64,000 bases of DNA, taken from Epiperipatus broadwayi. Taxonomy: Eukaryota > Onychophora > Udeonychophora > Euonychophora > Peripatidae. The stretch's first letter is position 1. Each line of letters opens with the position of its first letter. The stretch covers positions 308,897 to 372,896 of the forward strand of contig JAQFVV010000567.1 in the NCBI GenBank assembly GCA_028023455.1. The letters are read 5' to 3'. Both the position numbers and the translations under genes were made by a program. Below are positions 37,858 through 47,831 of the stretch, piece by piece. The notes beneath the pieces are model-generated. The model saw only the letters and a list, made by a program, of their open reading frames with translations. It searched no databases and was not told where the DNA came from.

Positions 37858-38230
37858 ATAGTGTATCCATATATATCAAAAGTAACAGCTTTTCAGAGTC
37901 ATACCACACTACAAGGAATTGTAACATCTACAAAGCCTAAACTTGAAATGCTGAAAAGCAAAACTGCATCTATAAAATACCATGTGAACATGGCAAAAAT
38001 GTATGTTAGTGAGACCAGTCACCCCATTAAAATTGATTACAAGAACCCAAACTAATGATTAGAAAAGAGAAAACAGATGTGTCTAAGATAGCAGATCATA
38101 TATGTACCAATGAATATATGTTCAATTGAGGAAAAACAAAAATATAAAATAGAGTAGAAAAGGTACAAAAAAGAAAATTTAAAGAAGCTGCTTGCATGTC
38201 GATGGTGGATACCCCATAAGTCAACCTAGT
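37858..38230 (+). pseudogene. PLE-E GIY-YIG endonuclease fragment
   Basis: The plus-strand frame includes KYHVNMAKMYVSETSHPIKI (degraded YIGET, with YIG changed to YVS) and, after stops, LIRKEKTDVSKIADHICTNE and RVEKVQKRKFKEAACM. This follows the usual order of a Penelope endonuclease. The upstream VTAFQSHTTLQGIVTSTKPK may be linker. Downstream sequence to about 38.56 kb has terminal-repeat-like blocks shared with the foldback at 27.7 kb. Inactive. Confidence 0.6.
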
Positions 38231-38969
38231 GTAAATATACATAAAGTATAGAAATCACTAATCAACCTTGCTCTTAGGAAAAAGTGAAGAAAACAGAAAG
38301 AACCTCATAGATATATGAAATTTTTACTGACTGTTGATCAGTTTGTTACAGCATTATCTTAAAATTTAATATTCAAGAATCTAAGGGTTCAGGTTTAATT
38401 TCCATGCTAGGACTGTCACTGGTCAGGCTGGATATACCTAAAAAAGATAGGAGAATAATAGCTCTTGAAATGTTGTGCATATAATACCTCTGTGGAATAC
38501 TTAAATAAAGTTAATTTTTTTTAAAGATTTGCAATACTTATATTAGATGATGCAAATAGTCAATATCACAAATCTTCAGGAAAGTATCAAATATCTAATA
38601 TTTTGTTCTATTAACTTTTTGAATAGGTACCTTTGTCTAATGATTATATGATATTTTATTCTACTAACTTTTTAATAGATACATTTGTCCAATGACAACT
38701 TTGTTTGGAACTTTATTTTTATATTTTAAAATGTAAAATATTAATTTTCAAAATGTATATTGGTTGAAAACTTAGATTTGTAATAAATAATATTAAGGTT
38801 ATCAATATATTGAAAAAATAAAATTTTCACATATGCTAAAGATTATTCAAAATAGAAAAATGGAGTTGCTGCTAAACAGGTTAAAAATACATATGTTGCA
38901 GCATTATTTCAGACACATATATGTAATACAAATATAGAAAAATAGAAAAATGCAAAGAAAAAGACTTAC

Positions 38970-39061
38970 TCAGATAAGCATATCCATCATAAGGTAATAC
39001 TTGTTTCATCGACATAACATTCAAAGTTTCATAAAATATTTTCAATTGCAGAAAATTATTT
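38970..39061 (-). CDS. DEG/ENaC sodium channel, internal exon (pre-TM2 segment)
   Basis: A 92-nt exon with acceptor (ttttgtag, ending 39062) and donor gtaagt (from 39969-independent position 38969 downward). It begins with A, completing AG|A (Arg), and ends with A, completing A|GT (Ser) with the terminal exon. The encoded NNFLQLKIFYETLNV and MKQVLPYDGYAYLS correspond to the palm/wrist strand just before TM2 (ASIC-type N-x-Y-F/F-Y-E ... Y). Phase agreement on both sides makes the exon call strong although it is too short to stand out as an ORF. Confidence 0.92.
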
Positions 39062-39791
39062 CTACAAAATATGTTTAATGAATAAATATATCTTCACATA
39101 AACATACATCATTCAAAAAATAAAATTACAGAAAAATATTTGACATAAATTAATTATACTTTCCATTCTTTCAGATAAATAGATACCATTTTCTATACAT
39201 AAGTAATAAAAATAAAATAATATAAAATATCAAATTACTACATTAACAATGTAATTTCAAATAAGTCAAACAAATTTAATGTTTTAGAAAATCTATGGTT
39301 TTTATTATATTAATCATTACTGTTAGCTGTTGATCACAGATTAGATATAATTGTTCAATTTAATTCAAGAAGACATTATTGGATAAATAAGTACCTCATC
39401 ATGATAGTCTTTGAGTAAATAGTTTTTTTTCCACCCAAGATTATATTTTTTTCCAAAGTTATAACAAAAATTTAGTAATTTATATACTCATTTAAAAATG
39501 TTTTGGTTTATCATACCATTTCAAATAAATAAATAATCATGTTTTTAAACAAAATGCTTTCACATGTTTTTTTTTTTTTATTGAGGCAATGTAATTAATA
39601 AGTTGTTTAGCAGTAAAAGATCATATTAAAATAGGTCCTTGAATTAATACAGACTAATACCTTATAATTATTTTTTTAGAAAAAGAAAAACTTTAACTAT
39701 ATTGTTATAAAACTTTACAAAAATAATATTTCATTAATTATATATATATGAAAATATTTCGGTGCATTTCGCTATCTGAAATAAATATCAA

Positions 39792-39905
39792 ATCACCTCA
39801 AACATTAAGAAATTTTCAGCTACACTCTCTATGAATAAAAGCCCGCATCTCAAAACAATTAATTCAAAAAGGGTGTAGCTGAAAATTTGTTAACGTTTGA
39901 AGTGA
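39792..39905. repeat. imperfect inverted repeat
   Basis: CAAATCACCTCAAACATTAA...TTTTCAGCTACAC (from 39789) is repeated inverted as GTGTAGCTGAAAATTTGTTA...TTTGAAGTGAATTG (to about 39909), around a roughly 50-bp centre. Probably a terminal-repeat foldback at the truncated 3' end of PLE-B. Confidence 0.65.
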
Positions 39906-39984
39906 ATTGATATATATAGATATATATATATATGCAAAAGTTGTACTCAAAAAAATTATGTACAAAAGATTGCATATTCCAGTT

Positions 39985-40304
39985 AAATTTCAAAATAAAT
40001 TATTGTTTAACATATTAAACAAAAAATAATTGAATAAAAAATAGAGCATTAGGAAAATGCTTATATTTATATTCAAACCATGAGGATGTAAAGTTTTAAA
40101 TTTATATGCATAAAAAAAACTTTGTTTTTTCATTTGTGGAGGACAAATTATTCTGCAATATGATCACTCTTAAATTATCAATTGAGTAATATGATAAATT
40201 AGAGTGTTTAGAAACTGGACACACTTTTATTTTTATGTCAAATCTGTAGTTAATTATTTTAATAGACTGATGTCTGATTCACCTACATAAAGTTCAAGTA
40301 TCTT
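39985..40304 (-). pseudogene. PLE-B minus copy, GIY-YIG endonuclease C-terminal part
   Basis: Minus-strand fragments read LELYVGESDIS (YIGE degraded to YVGE), then SIDNLRVIILQNNLSSTNE- and IYKFKTLHPHGL-like residues in shifting frames. They are homologous to the plus copy at 48.64-48.86 kb. The other half of the domain lies at 47844 onward: the two halves are separated by the 7.5-kb insertion 40305-47831. The flanking TTCAAGTATCTT (40293-40304 and 47832-47843) is the target duplication. Inactive. Confidence 0.7.
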
Positions 40305-40311
40305 ACTCACT

Positions 40312-40497
40312 CAATCACTATGATGTTCAAATATCCAATATGATTTATTTGTCCATAATGTTGTCACAAACAGAAATAAATAAATAATCAATCAAACAAG
40401 ATTGAAATGAACAACTATTAATAATTATATTTAAATATTTATCAAACCGGCTTTCATCTCCATTGAGACCTTCTCAAGATATATTATACAATTCATA
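40312..40497 (-). repeat. PLE-C pseudo-LTR, part A (split by LINE)
   Basis: Nearly identical to 47087-47272. The minus strand contains CUUGAGAAGGUCUC ... GAGAUGAAAGCCGG, a hammerhead-like order (UUGAGAA for CUGANGA, 5-bp stem II, GAAA, GCCGGU stem III) with two core changes. Part B resumes at 44326 beyond the LINE. Confidence 0.8.
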
Positions 40498-40618
40498 TGT
40501 GATGTGATGTTGTGATGTGATGTACTGTGACTTCTCCTTAAACGGAGTCAGGAATCTCTCAGCAGCTATGCCCAGAGAATCATGTTAGCCACTTTACCTT
40601 CCCTTTCCATTGTCCACC

Positions 40619-41383
40619 CTAAATTTTCCCACAATCTGCTCCATACCATTTCCACAACATAATCTTTGTCAACTCCATGACCTTCATATCTAAATCCCCC
40701 TTATTTTTCCCCAAACCTAGCATAAAAACCAATAACTCACTTTCTGTATAATCACTTTGTTCATATTTAACCTTCCATAACTTCATTATTTGTACCCTTT
40801 CTGCTTCCAAACATTTACATTGAAGTAACAGATGCCTAATACTTTCTATGCTTTCTTTATGCAACTTACAGACTAAATCACCCATATTTTTCCATTTACA
40901 TGTATATTCCCTTGTTGCTAAAGATCCTGTTCGAGCCTTAAACAATAAACTACTTTCCTTACTATTATCATAAATTAACTCACAACCAATGTTCCGCTTA
41001 CTTTTATATATATTTAAACTTATTTTAATCTCCATACTAGTTCTCCATCTCTCCAACTCCCTATTCTTTATTAATGCATCTATTCTTCTATCCCACTCCT
41101 TCCCACTATAACACTCAACAATTCTCCTAACACAATCATCCCATCTTTTGTACAAGTATACTGACATAACTTCTTTATCCAAATCTTCTTCATACCACAT
41201 TACCTTTCTCACCCGTCTTGTTGGCTGCCCTTTACTTGTAACCCAATTAAATACTATTTTGGCTATTCTTTTATTATCCATGAACTGCAATCTACTGAAC
41301 AATTTCAATTTGCTTTTTACATCCCTCATATAAAAATTTGACCATCCCATTTCTTCTTGAATTGCCTCTTTTGCTGTCCACAC
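40619..41383 (-). CDS. LINE ORF2, C-terminal domain
   Basis: A 254-codon open frame covering the region after the RT domain. It begins within the polyprotein (MWTAKEAIQEEMGWSNFYMR). Near residues 165-195 it has CKWKNMGDLVCKLHKESIES and RHLLLQC, the Cys/His cluster typical of the LINE C-terminus (C...C...H...C). It ends GADCGKI at a stop. The domain is thought to bind RNA/DNA during target-primed reverse transcription. The frame upstream (41384-41847) is broken, so this is a fragment of one ORF2 and not an independent gene. Confidence 0.75.
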   Translation of the reverse strand: MWTAKEAIQEEMGWSNFYMRDVKSKLKLFSRLQFMDNKRIAKIVFNWVTSKGQPTRRVRKVMWYEEDLDKEVMSVYLYKRWDDCVRRIVECYSGKEWDRRIDALIKNRELERWRTSMEIKISLNIYKSKRNIGCELIYDNSKESSLLFKARTGSLATREYTCKWKNMGDLVCKLHKESIESIRHLLLQCKCLEAERVQIMKLWKVKYEQSDYTESELLVFMLGLGKNKGDLDMKVMELTKIMLWKWYGADCGKI

Positions 41384-41847
41384 CTCAGCATCTAATGCAT
41401 GTCTTCCTACTTACCTTTGTACTTTTTCTAAGCAATCTAATATCCCTTTACTAACACATAATGCATCATTGCCATATGTTAACCCTGCTACTGCCACTCC
41501 CATACAATTCTAGCTACATCATATTTATTATATGAAAACAGTGTTAATTTCTTTATCAATCCCTTTCTTTTCTTTGCTTCATTTATCAATTTTTTCTCTC
41601 ATTCATCCAAGCAATTTTTCTTATTACTCAAGATGATTCCCAAATAACTATATCAATTCACTACACTTAACTTTATATCTTACAATAAGAAATCTTTGTC
41701 TTCTCTTTCCCCAGTATTCACTATCATTATATTTGATTTTTCTTCACTAAATTTAATCCCCATATCTCTACCCACCCTTGCGCATGTCCTCAGTATAACT
41801 TCCATATCTTCTCTTCTTTCTGCACACAAAAAGACATTATCCGCAAA

Positions 41848-42684
41848 TCAATGTCTGGACAATGTATATACTCTCTTGCCACCTGTTAACGGTATCTCTA
41901 TTCCTCTTCCTAGTCTTTCTATTGCTCTCTCTTTTTCACTCAAATACAACATGAACAAAATAGGTGACATAGGGCATCCTTGCCTCAGTCCCACCCCATT
42001 TTTAATTTTAACTGATTCTATATCCCCTAATTGGTATGTATAGTAATTATTTTCATATAATTTCTTAATAACACCCACTAAAGCTTCATCCATTCCCAGA
42101 TTTGCTAAACTTATCCATAATCTATTTCTATTCACTCTATCATATGCCTTCTCTATATCTATAAAAGTCATATATAACTGTCTACCTGAATTTCTACTCA
42201 TATCTATAAGTTGTGTAACTACAAATAAACTATCTCCTATATGCCTATCTGACCTAAAACCTCCTTGAATTTCCCCCACTACATTATTTTCTTCCATCCA
42301 TCTTGCAACACTTCCAGCCACCATATATAAAAAAACTTTATATAAAACTGATGTTACTGCTATTGGTCTATAATTATTTAACTTTCTATGATCTTTACCT
42401 TTTTCTTTAAATAATAATCTTACTCTTGTATTACTCCAACTACCTGGAAAAACTCTCTTCTGTGCCATCTTATTAAAACATGATAGTAACTTTACTTTTG
42501 CCCTATGCCCCAAATTCATTACCATCTCTGCTGCCCATCCATCTAATCCTCTTGCCTTACCACTTCTCAATTTCTTCCCTGCCTCATTCAGTTCATTTTC
42601 TGTAAATGCAATATTCCCATTACTAAATGCTTTCATATTTTCTATCCCTCTGTCCTTCACATCTAACATCTTTTCTATATCCAT
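41848..42684 (-). pseudogene. LINE ORF2 reverse transcriptase domain
   Basis: A 278-codon frame with RT motifs in order: RVRLLFKEKGKDHRKLNNYRPI (motif 1/2 region), GEIQGGFRSDRHIGD, MTFIDIEKAYDRVNR (motif A, catalytic Asp) and GVGLRQGCPMSPILFMLY (motif B). The frame stops at a TGA just before the motif C box, which reads FADN (about 41838-41849) instead of the canonical FADD/YADD. Sequence continues as VFLCAERREDMEVILRTCAR. Both the stop and the Asp-to-Asn change disable the polymerase. Confidence 0.85.
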
Positions 42685-42741
42685 TACCTAACTATTCAAT
42701 ATTCTCTCTAATTCTTCTCTAGAGCTACACTCTATTCCCTC

Positions 42742-43320
42742 CTAATCCAATAATACCATCTCTCTCTCCTCTAAATTTCTCCTTTTAATGTAATTCCAAA
42801 CTTTTTTACTTCCATCTCTTCCACTTTTATTAATATCATCCAATAATTTACTATTTAGTTTCATTCTCTCTCTATAATTATCTATTTTAGCTAACTTCTT
42901 CTTTTCTAAGTACTTTTCCCATTTAGCATTAATATCTTTTTCACTTTCTTTGTTCTTAATAGCACACTTATATTCTCTGCATGCTTTTTTCCTCTCTTTT
43001 CTATTACTTTTATTTTTCTGAATATTCTCACCTAAAACCCTATTTGCAACTTTTTCTATTTCATCACACCAGTCCTCATACTCATTTCCAATCAACTCTT
43101 CCATGGTTTTTTCAACTTGTATTTTATACTCTTCTAACTTATTCTTATCATTTACTCTCCATCCACAAATTTCACTATTATTTCTACTTTTATTCCTATT
43201 TTCCATCACATTACTAATCATTTCAATTACAACAAAATTATGATCACTATTACATACTTTCTCTTCATTATCAAACACCTTAAGTTTCCATACTTTATTC
43301 ATTCCCTCTTTCTCTACCAA
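42742..43320 (-). pseudogene. LINE ORF2 endonuclease end and linker
   Basis: A 192-codon frame. NSDHNFVVIEMI near residue 24 is the SDH motif closing the AP-like endonuclease, where His is catalytic. A Lys/Glu-rich linker to the RT follows (e.g. KNKSNRKERKKACREYKCAI). It is separated from the upstream endonuclease frame at 43435 and the RT frame at 42684 by stops or frameshifts. Confidence 0.75.
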
Positions 43321-43434
43321 TATATGATCTATTGTGTGGGATATATTATTCCTAGACTATGTATATTGTCCCTCATAAATATTAGATAAGTTTCCAATGC
43401 TCAAATTTACTCTCTGACAAAATTTTTTCAAAAG

Positions 43435-43890
43435 CTATCCATTCTTATTGTCTACATCATCAATTTCTTCAATATGCCCATTCATATCTCTTATAACCAT
43501 TATTCTCTTCCCCTTTTCTTTAAAACTCTGTATATCCTTAACTAGGCACTCATATATGCTATTGTTCCATTCCATTATAGTTTGACTATCTCCAGTAGCT
43601 ATATAAACTATAGCCACCATCCATTCTTGTTTTTCCAACCTTATTTCAAAACACAAATGTTCTTGGCATTTAACAGTTTTTAAATATTTTTTTGATATAA
43701 CACCTATACCACCACCCTTTTTTTCTTTCTCTTTTCTATTTATACCCTGCCATACCAAATCTTCCAAAACAGGTTGTTCTTCTTCTCTTAGATGTGTTTC
43801 CACTACTGCTAATACCTCAAGCTCTTCATTTTCAATTGCTTTGTTTAATTCCTGCCACTTTTCTGGTCTCCTACCACCTTGCATATTCAA
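43435..43890 (-). pseudogene. LINE ORF2 apurinic-like endonuclease, N-terminal part
   Basis: A 151-codon frame beginning MNMQGGRRPEKWQELNKAIE. It has VLAVVETHLREEE (the E-T/E-H catalytic Glu region of exonuclease-endonuclease-phosphatase folds), GGGIGVISKK, MVAIVYIATGD and IMVIRDMNGHIEE, equivalent to the usual GDFN/GDMN motif with Gly changed to Arg. The remainder, with SDH, is in the next frame. The domain nicks target DNA to prime reverse transcription. Confidence 0.8.
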
Positions 43891-44118
43891 ATACCCAATT
43901 TTAACAATTTTTTTCTTTCCTAACTACTCTTTTATAAATTTTTTTAATTCTTTCTTCTTCATTATGCTTATAAATAACTTGCTTACCATTTATTTTACAG
44001 ACCCATTCCCTCTCCACATCTACATTTATATCTAAATCAACTGCCCTTTGTTTAATCCTTACATCCCATCCATTCTTCTTCTTTTTAATAACACTACAAT
44101 TTAAAATCCCACCCCCCT

Positions 44119-44316
44119 TTACAAGTTTCCCAAACTATATTCTTTATAAATCAGACTATCTAAACCTTCACTTCCTTGTTTCCCTAAGTGCAACCCATCT
44201 TTACCAAATAACTCCCTCTTCCCAATAAAAAAATCCCACACATCCACAAACGTAACATCATTTCTCTCACACAATTTTTTTAATATCTCATTTATAGAAC
44301 ACGCCCTATCTAACAT
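44119..44316 (-). pseudogene. LINE ORF1 esterase-like (SGNH) C-terminal fragment
   Basis: A 65-codon frame with VTFVDVWDFFIGKRELFGKD followed by GLHLGKQGSEGLDSLI. The D-G-L-H-L block is the catalytic Asp-x-x-His of SGNH/GDSL-type esterases, which occur in ORF1 of several CR1-like LINEs. Only the end of ORF1 remains because the element is 5'-truncated at 44325. An esterase ORF1 next to an APE-type ORF2 favours a CR1-related clade, as an inference. Confidence 0.6.
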
Positions 44317-44325
44317 AAACCTTTT

Positions 44326-44640
44326 ATAAACAAATAATAATATTCACTCCATCTACTGGACATTATTTACATTATATTTCTTTTTTTTTAAACATGTCCA
44401 TATATTATAAATAAATAAATATAACATATTATACATCTAAAAATTTTAACAATATCCCCCCCCCCCCAAAAATAGTAATAATAATAATAATAATAATAAT
44501 TAAATATATATTTTACATCTTTTAAAAAATAAAAAATAAAAATAAATAAATAAATTGGTATTTATATATGTACAACCATTTCCTACACTTTCCAATTGTT
44601 TAATAAAGCCCATTTCCCACCTAATTTAGCTGGACCTTTT
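44326..44640 (-). repeat. PLE-C pseudo-LTR, part B (beyond the LINE)
   Basis: ATAAACAAATAATAATATTC ... ACATGTCCATATATTATAAA ... a C12 tract (44456-44467) ... AATTGGTATTTATATATGTA matches 47272-47520, where parts A and B are contiguous. This proves the LINE inserted later. Confidence 0.85.
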
Positions 44641-44739
44641 ACTATATTTACACATTTGTCTAAGTTTTCTTGAATATATAATATTTCATAATATATTCTC
44701 TTATAGTAATTCTTTACATACTTAATAACACATATTTTC

Positions 44740-45019
44740 CTCACACTTCATTTTATGCCCTGCATCCAAATACTGCAAATATGGCCCTGATCTCATGTCT
44801 TTTCTATTAATTGCTCGATCATGTTCTTTACCTCTCTCACCTGCTGTTCTCCCTGTCTGTCCTAATATATATTTTATTGAATTTTCCACAGCTAATTTTA
44901 TATACCAGCCCCATCATACTACTAACATCATTTAACTCTTTTGCATTATGTAACCATTTACCCACGGACTTAATATTGCTCCAAGCTATTTTTAGATTAC
45001 TTGGCAATTTATCTTTCAT
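44740..45019 (-). pseudogene. PLE-C GIY-YIG endonuclease domain
   Basis: The minus-strand frame reads MGLVYKISCGKFNKIYIRTD (GIY as LVY; YIG changed to YIR), then after a stop ERGKEHDRAINRKDMRSGPY and LQYLDAGHKMK in another frame. This is the usual order of Penelope endonuclease, with the catalytic Arg/His region still visible (KEHDRAINRKD). The Gly-to-Arg change in YIG plus stop and frameshift make it inactive. The preceding NLKIAWSNIKSVGKWL is the RT-endonuclease linker. Confidence 0.75.
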
Positions 45020-45110
45020 TAATCTTGTATATACTTTTTCTGATTATGGAATAGACATCCATTTACTATCTCTATACATATTTCTGTTATCCTCATTTAC
45101 TTTATCTACC

Positions 45111-45665
45111 TTACCAATCAAAAATTTTTTTGATTTCCTTTTCTTTGTAACCTATTTTTACATAATTATTTTTCAGCTTTAATTTCTGTTTATATGCCTT
45201 TGTTTTATCTAATGTTAATCTATCATTCTTTACTTTAAATCCCTTTAGAACTCCCATTTTCTGGCACCATGGCTGATAAGAAGTTGGATCAATCAACCCT
45301 CTGGTATTTTCATCTTTAATATAATGTTCAACAACTATCTCATTCATTATCCCTCTTCTTAATAAAATATCTAAATATTTTAATCCATTTTCTTTTTTCT
45401 CCATTGTAAATCTAATATTATACTTATTCTCATTCAATTCATTAATTTTTTTACTAATACTTCTACTATTTCCTACAATAACAATATTATCTACATATCT
45501 ACAATATTTTTTAATCTCATTATTACTTATAACTCTATCAATTATACTCTCTTCAATACTATCTACCAACATTGATGATAAAATACCACTAACTGAACAT
45601 CCCATTTCCCATCCTTTGCCTATATTCCAAAAACTCTTCCTTATATTTAAAATATAATGCCTCAT
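45111..45665 (-). pseudogene. PLE-C reverse transcriptase, C-terminal half
   Basis: A 184-codon frame. GCSVSGILSSMLVDSIEESI is motif B-like (Penelope ...G...S..L). KYCRYVDNIVIVGN is motif C with YVDD changed to YVDN, losing a catalytic Asp. FTMEKKENGLKYLDILLRR is motif D/E-like (LxFLD). GLIDPTSYQPWCQKMGVLKG follows, as in PLE RTs. It overlaps the upstream frame at 45589-45665 in a different register, indicating a frameshift near 45.6 kb. Confidence 0.8.
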
Positions 45666-46080
45666 CTATTAATAATAATGCTTCATAAATAGTATCCATC
45701 CGTTCTTCTGATAAAACATTACTTATTTTTAATTTTTCTATAACAATATCAATACTATCCTTTCTAGGCACACTTTGATACTTCTTTTCAATATCAAATG
45801 ATGCTATCATTCCATTTCTATTTAATTTGATATTATTTAACCTGTTAACAATTTCTTCAGAATTCTTAATATAATATTTTTCAAATCCTATTGTCTCTAC
45901 AATTTTCTTATATACTATTTTACATAAATCTTTAAGTATATAATTACTAAAGTCCAAAATTACCCTTACTGGCATACTTTCTTTATGAGTCTTTACTTTT
46001 CCAAACATACATGGATGTTCAAATCGTGATGGATATAAATTCTTATATTCCTTTTCACTAATTAATCCTTTCATTTTCAT
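45589..46080 (-). pseudogene. PLE-C reverse transcriptase, N-terminal half
   Basis: A 163-codon frame. FEHPCMFGKVKTHKESMPVR is the Penelope YGLPKIHK...RPI-equivalent motif. VILDFSNYILKDLCKIV follows, and then GMIASFDIEKKYQSVPRKDS, motif A with its Asp present (usual FDI...YTNVP). It joins the next RT half after a frameshift near 45.6 kb. Confidence 0.8.
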
Positions 46081-46295
46081 ATAGTTTAATAATACTTTAT
46101 ATCTTGTTTTTATTATTTACTAGGATCCTTGTTTATTTTTTTATATCCTTGTTTATCCATATCTTCATATATTTTCTTTTCATAGTCTGATTCATTTAAA
46201 ATCATAAATCTTGAACCTTTATCCTCATTTGTAATTATTAATTTTTCAGTTCTTGCTTTATCAATAATTTGCTTTATAATACACTTCTCCTTTCA

Positions 46296-47021
46296 TTATT
46301 TTCTATTATACTTCACACTTTTATTTATAACACTATTAATTTTTGATTGTAAATCAATCTTTAAGTTATTATTTATATTTGCTGCCTCCACACATACTAT
46401 AGTTTCCTGTTGAACATTTTTATTTACAAAGGGAATATATTTAACACCTTTATTTAAAATTCTTGATTGTTCAATATCAAAATTAGTATTTGACAAATTT
46501 ATAAAATTATAATCTTCTTCTTCTTTGCAATTATTTACTTTATTAACATTATCCTTTTCTTCATTCAACTTTGCTTTATTATATAATAACCATTTCCATT
46601 TATTACCATATTTTTTCAAAAGTTTATTCTTTAGACTATTATTATGAAACATTAAAGCATTCTTTATATATACACACATACCTTCCGATAGATTCTTCTT
46701 TAATATACAGTTTATTCTATTATATTTCTTAATACAATAATTTATTTCCCCATATTTTTCTTTTAAAAACCAATTTAGGACCGTCATTCGAAGTTTATTG
46801 CATAATCCTTTGTTCTTATTGATTTTTACATTACTAATTTTAAATTTACATGACATAGGCATTATTGCATTATTTTTACATCTATTCAAAAATGATAACT
46901 GATATTTCAATTCCTCAATTCTTCTTTGAATATTCCATATTGCTTTGAATCTATTAAAATCAATATCTTTCAATTTTAAATGTAAATATGTCCGTATATT
47001 ACTTGAATTATAATCCCACAT
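46296..47021 (-). CDS. PLE-C N-terminal region (pre-RT)
   Basis: A 241-codon open frame starting at an ATG near the 5' pseudo-LTR (MWDYNSSNIRTYLHLKLKDI). It is Lys/Asn-rich with ELKYQLSFLNRCKNNAIMP, and LRMTVLNWFLKEKYGEINYC resembling the conserved helix before the RT in PLE-F (LQRQLLNCIIQGYKKALRKE at 53.22 kb). No known domain beyond PLE N-terminal similarity. The Met is a plausible true start of the PLE-C polyprotein; the frame breaks around 46.1-46.3 kb. Confidence 0.6.
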   Translation of the reverse strand: MWDYNSSNIRTYLHLKLKDIDFNRFKAIWNIQRRIEELKYQLSFLNRCKNNAIMPMSCKFKISNVKINKNKGLCNKLRMTVLNWFLKEKYGEINYCIKKYNRINCILKKNLSEGMCVYIKNALMFHNNSLKNKLLKKYGNKWKWLLYNKAKLNEEKDNVNKVNNCKEEEDYNFINLSNTNFDIEQSRILNKGVKYIPFVNKNVQQETIVCVEAANINNNLKIDLQSKINSVINKSVKYNRK

Positions 47022-47084
47022 TTTAATCTTCTATAATAACATTCAAAAAAAAAAAACTATTAGAATGCCAATATATAAAAACTA

Positions 47085-47831
47085 AATCACTATGATGGTC
47101 AAATATCCAATATGATTTATTTGTCCATAATGTTGTCACGAACAGAAATAAATAAATAATCAATCAAACAAGATTGAAATAAACAACTATTAATAATTAT
47201 ATTTAAATATTTATTCAACCGGCTTTCATCTCCATTGAGACCTTCTCAAGATATTATATTATACAATTCACATAAACAAATAATAATATTCATTCCATCT
47301 ACTGTACATTATATTTCATTTTCTTTTTAAACATGTCCATATATTATAAATAAATAAATTTAACATATTATATATCTAAAAAATTTAACAATATCCCCCG
47401 CCCCCCAAAAAAAAAATAATAATAATTAAATATATATTTTACATCTTTTAAAAAATAAAAAATGAAAATAAATAAATAAATTGGTATTTACATATGTACA
47501 ACCATTTCTTACACTTTCCAATTGTTTAATTGTTTTTTAAAAGATGTAAAATATATATTTAATTATTATTATTATTTTTTTTTTTTTGGGAGGGGGGGGA
47601 AATATTGTTAAAATTTTTAGAAGTATAATATATGGACATGTTTAAAAAGAAAATGAAATATAATGTAAATAATGTCCAGTAGATGGATGAATATTATTAT
47701 TTGTTTATGTGAATTGTATAATATAATATCTTGAGAAGGTCTCAATGGAGATGAAAGCCGATTTGATAAATATTTAAATATAATTATTAATAGTTGTTTA
47801 TTTCAATCTTGTTTGATTGATTATTTATTTA
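47085..47831. repeat. PLE-C 5' pseudo-LTR with inverted partial copy
   Basis: 47085-47520 is the complete A+B block. 47530-47831 repeats it in inverse orientation (AAAAGATGTAAAATATATAT ... GTCTCAATGGAGATGAAAGC), forming a large palindrome centred near 47525. The degenerate hammerhead order therefore occurs on both strands (minus near 47215-47255, plus near 47728-47765). Direct plus inverted repeats at one end are a recognised Penelope feature. Confidence 0.8.

Larger units (their letters stand above)
23625..38969 (-). other. DEG/ENaC intron, about 15.3 kb
   Basis: Intron with donor gtaagt (38969 downward) and acceptor ag at 23626-23625. It holds foldbacks at 24.4 and 27.7 kb, a decayed Lys-rich region, R1 copies and PLE remnants at 32.4 and 37.9 kb. 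The long unannotated stretches inside (about 23.63-24.37, 24.55-25.79, 29.10-30.90, 31.60-32.39, 32.93-37.85 and 38.56-38.97 kb) showed no exon or recognisable element. Confidence 0.75.
40498..44325 (-). mobile_element. 5'-truncated APE-type LINE inserted in the PLE-C pseudo-LTR
   Basis: A minus-strand non-LTR retrotransposon of 3.8 kb. From 5' to 3' it has an SGNH-esterase-like ORF1 tail (44316), AP-like endonuclease (43890), linker, RT (42684) and a C-terminal Cys-containing domain ending at 40619. The 3' end carries (TCACA)n-like pentamers (complement of 40498-40528) instead of poly-A, as in some CR1/Jockey/I-like LINEs. It splits the pseudo-LTR between ATTCATA and ATAAACAAATAAT, leaving at most a 3-bp (ATA) duplication. 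The clade is not resolved. Confidence 0.85.
40305..47831 (-). mobile_element. Penelope-like element PLE-C with pseudo-LTRs, itself split by a LINE
   Basis: An insertion bounded by the 12-bp duplication TTCAAGTATCTT. Minus-strand coding lies at 47021-44740. Direct copies of a terminal block (A+B) lie at 47085-47520 and, split, at 40312-40497 plus 44326-44600; an inverted copy is at 47530-47831. Direct plus inverted terminal repeats are the pseudo-LTR layout of Penelope elements. Subtracting the 3.8-kb LINE leaves about 3.7 kb, reasonable for a PLE. The coding region has several frame breaks. Confidence 0.85.

Noticed and set aside
38390-38500. Hammerhead at the PLE-E end (GAGAATAATAGCTCTTGAAATG)
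   Set aside because: Stem II/GAAA could be drawn, but the CUGANGA position has at least four changes; not supportable.
39789-39909. Hammerhead ribozyme in the inverted repeat
   Set aside because: CUGAAAA and GAAG/GAGG occur where CUGANGA and GAAA are required, and no stem II forms.
43841-44035. Plus-strand frames at 41148, 41696, 42981, 43841 and 44811
   Set aside because: Antisense shadows of the minus-strand LINE and PLE-C coding regions, whose motifs are clear on the other strand.
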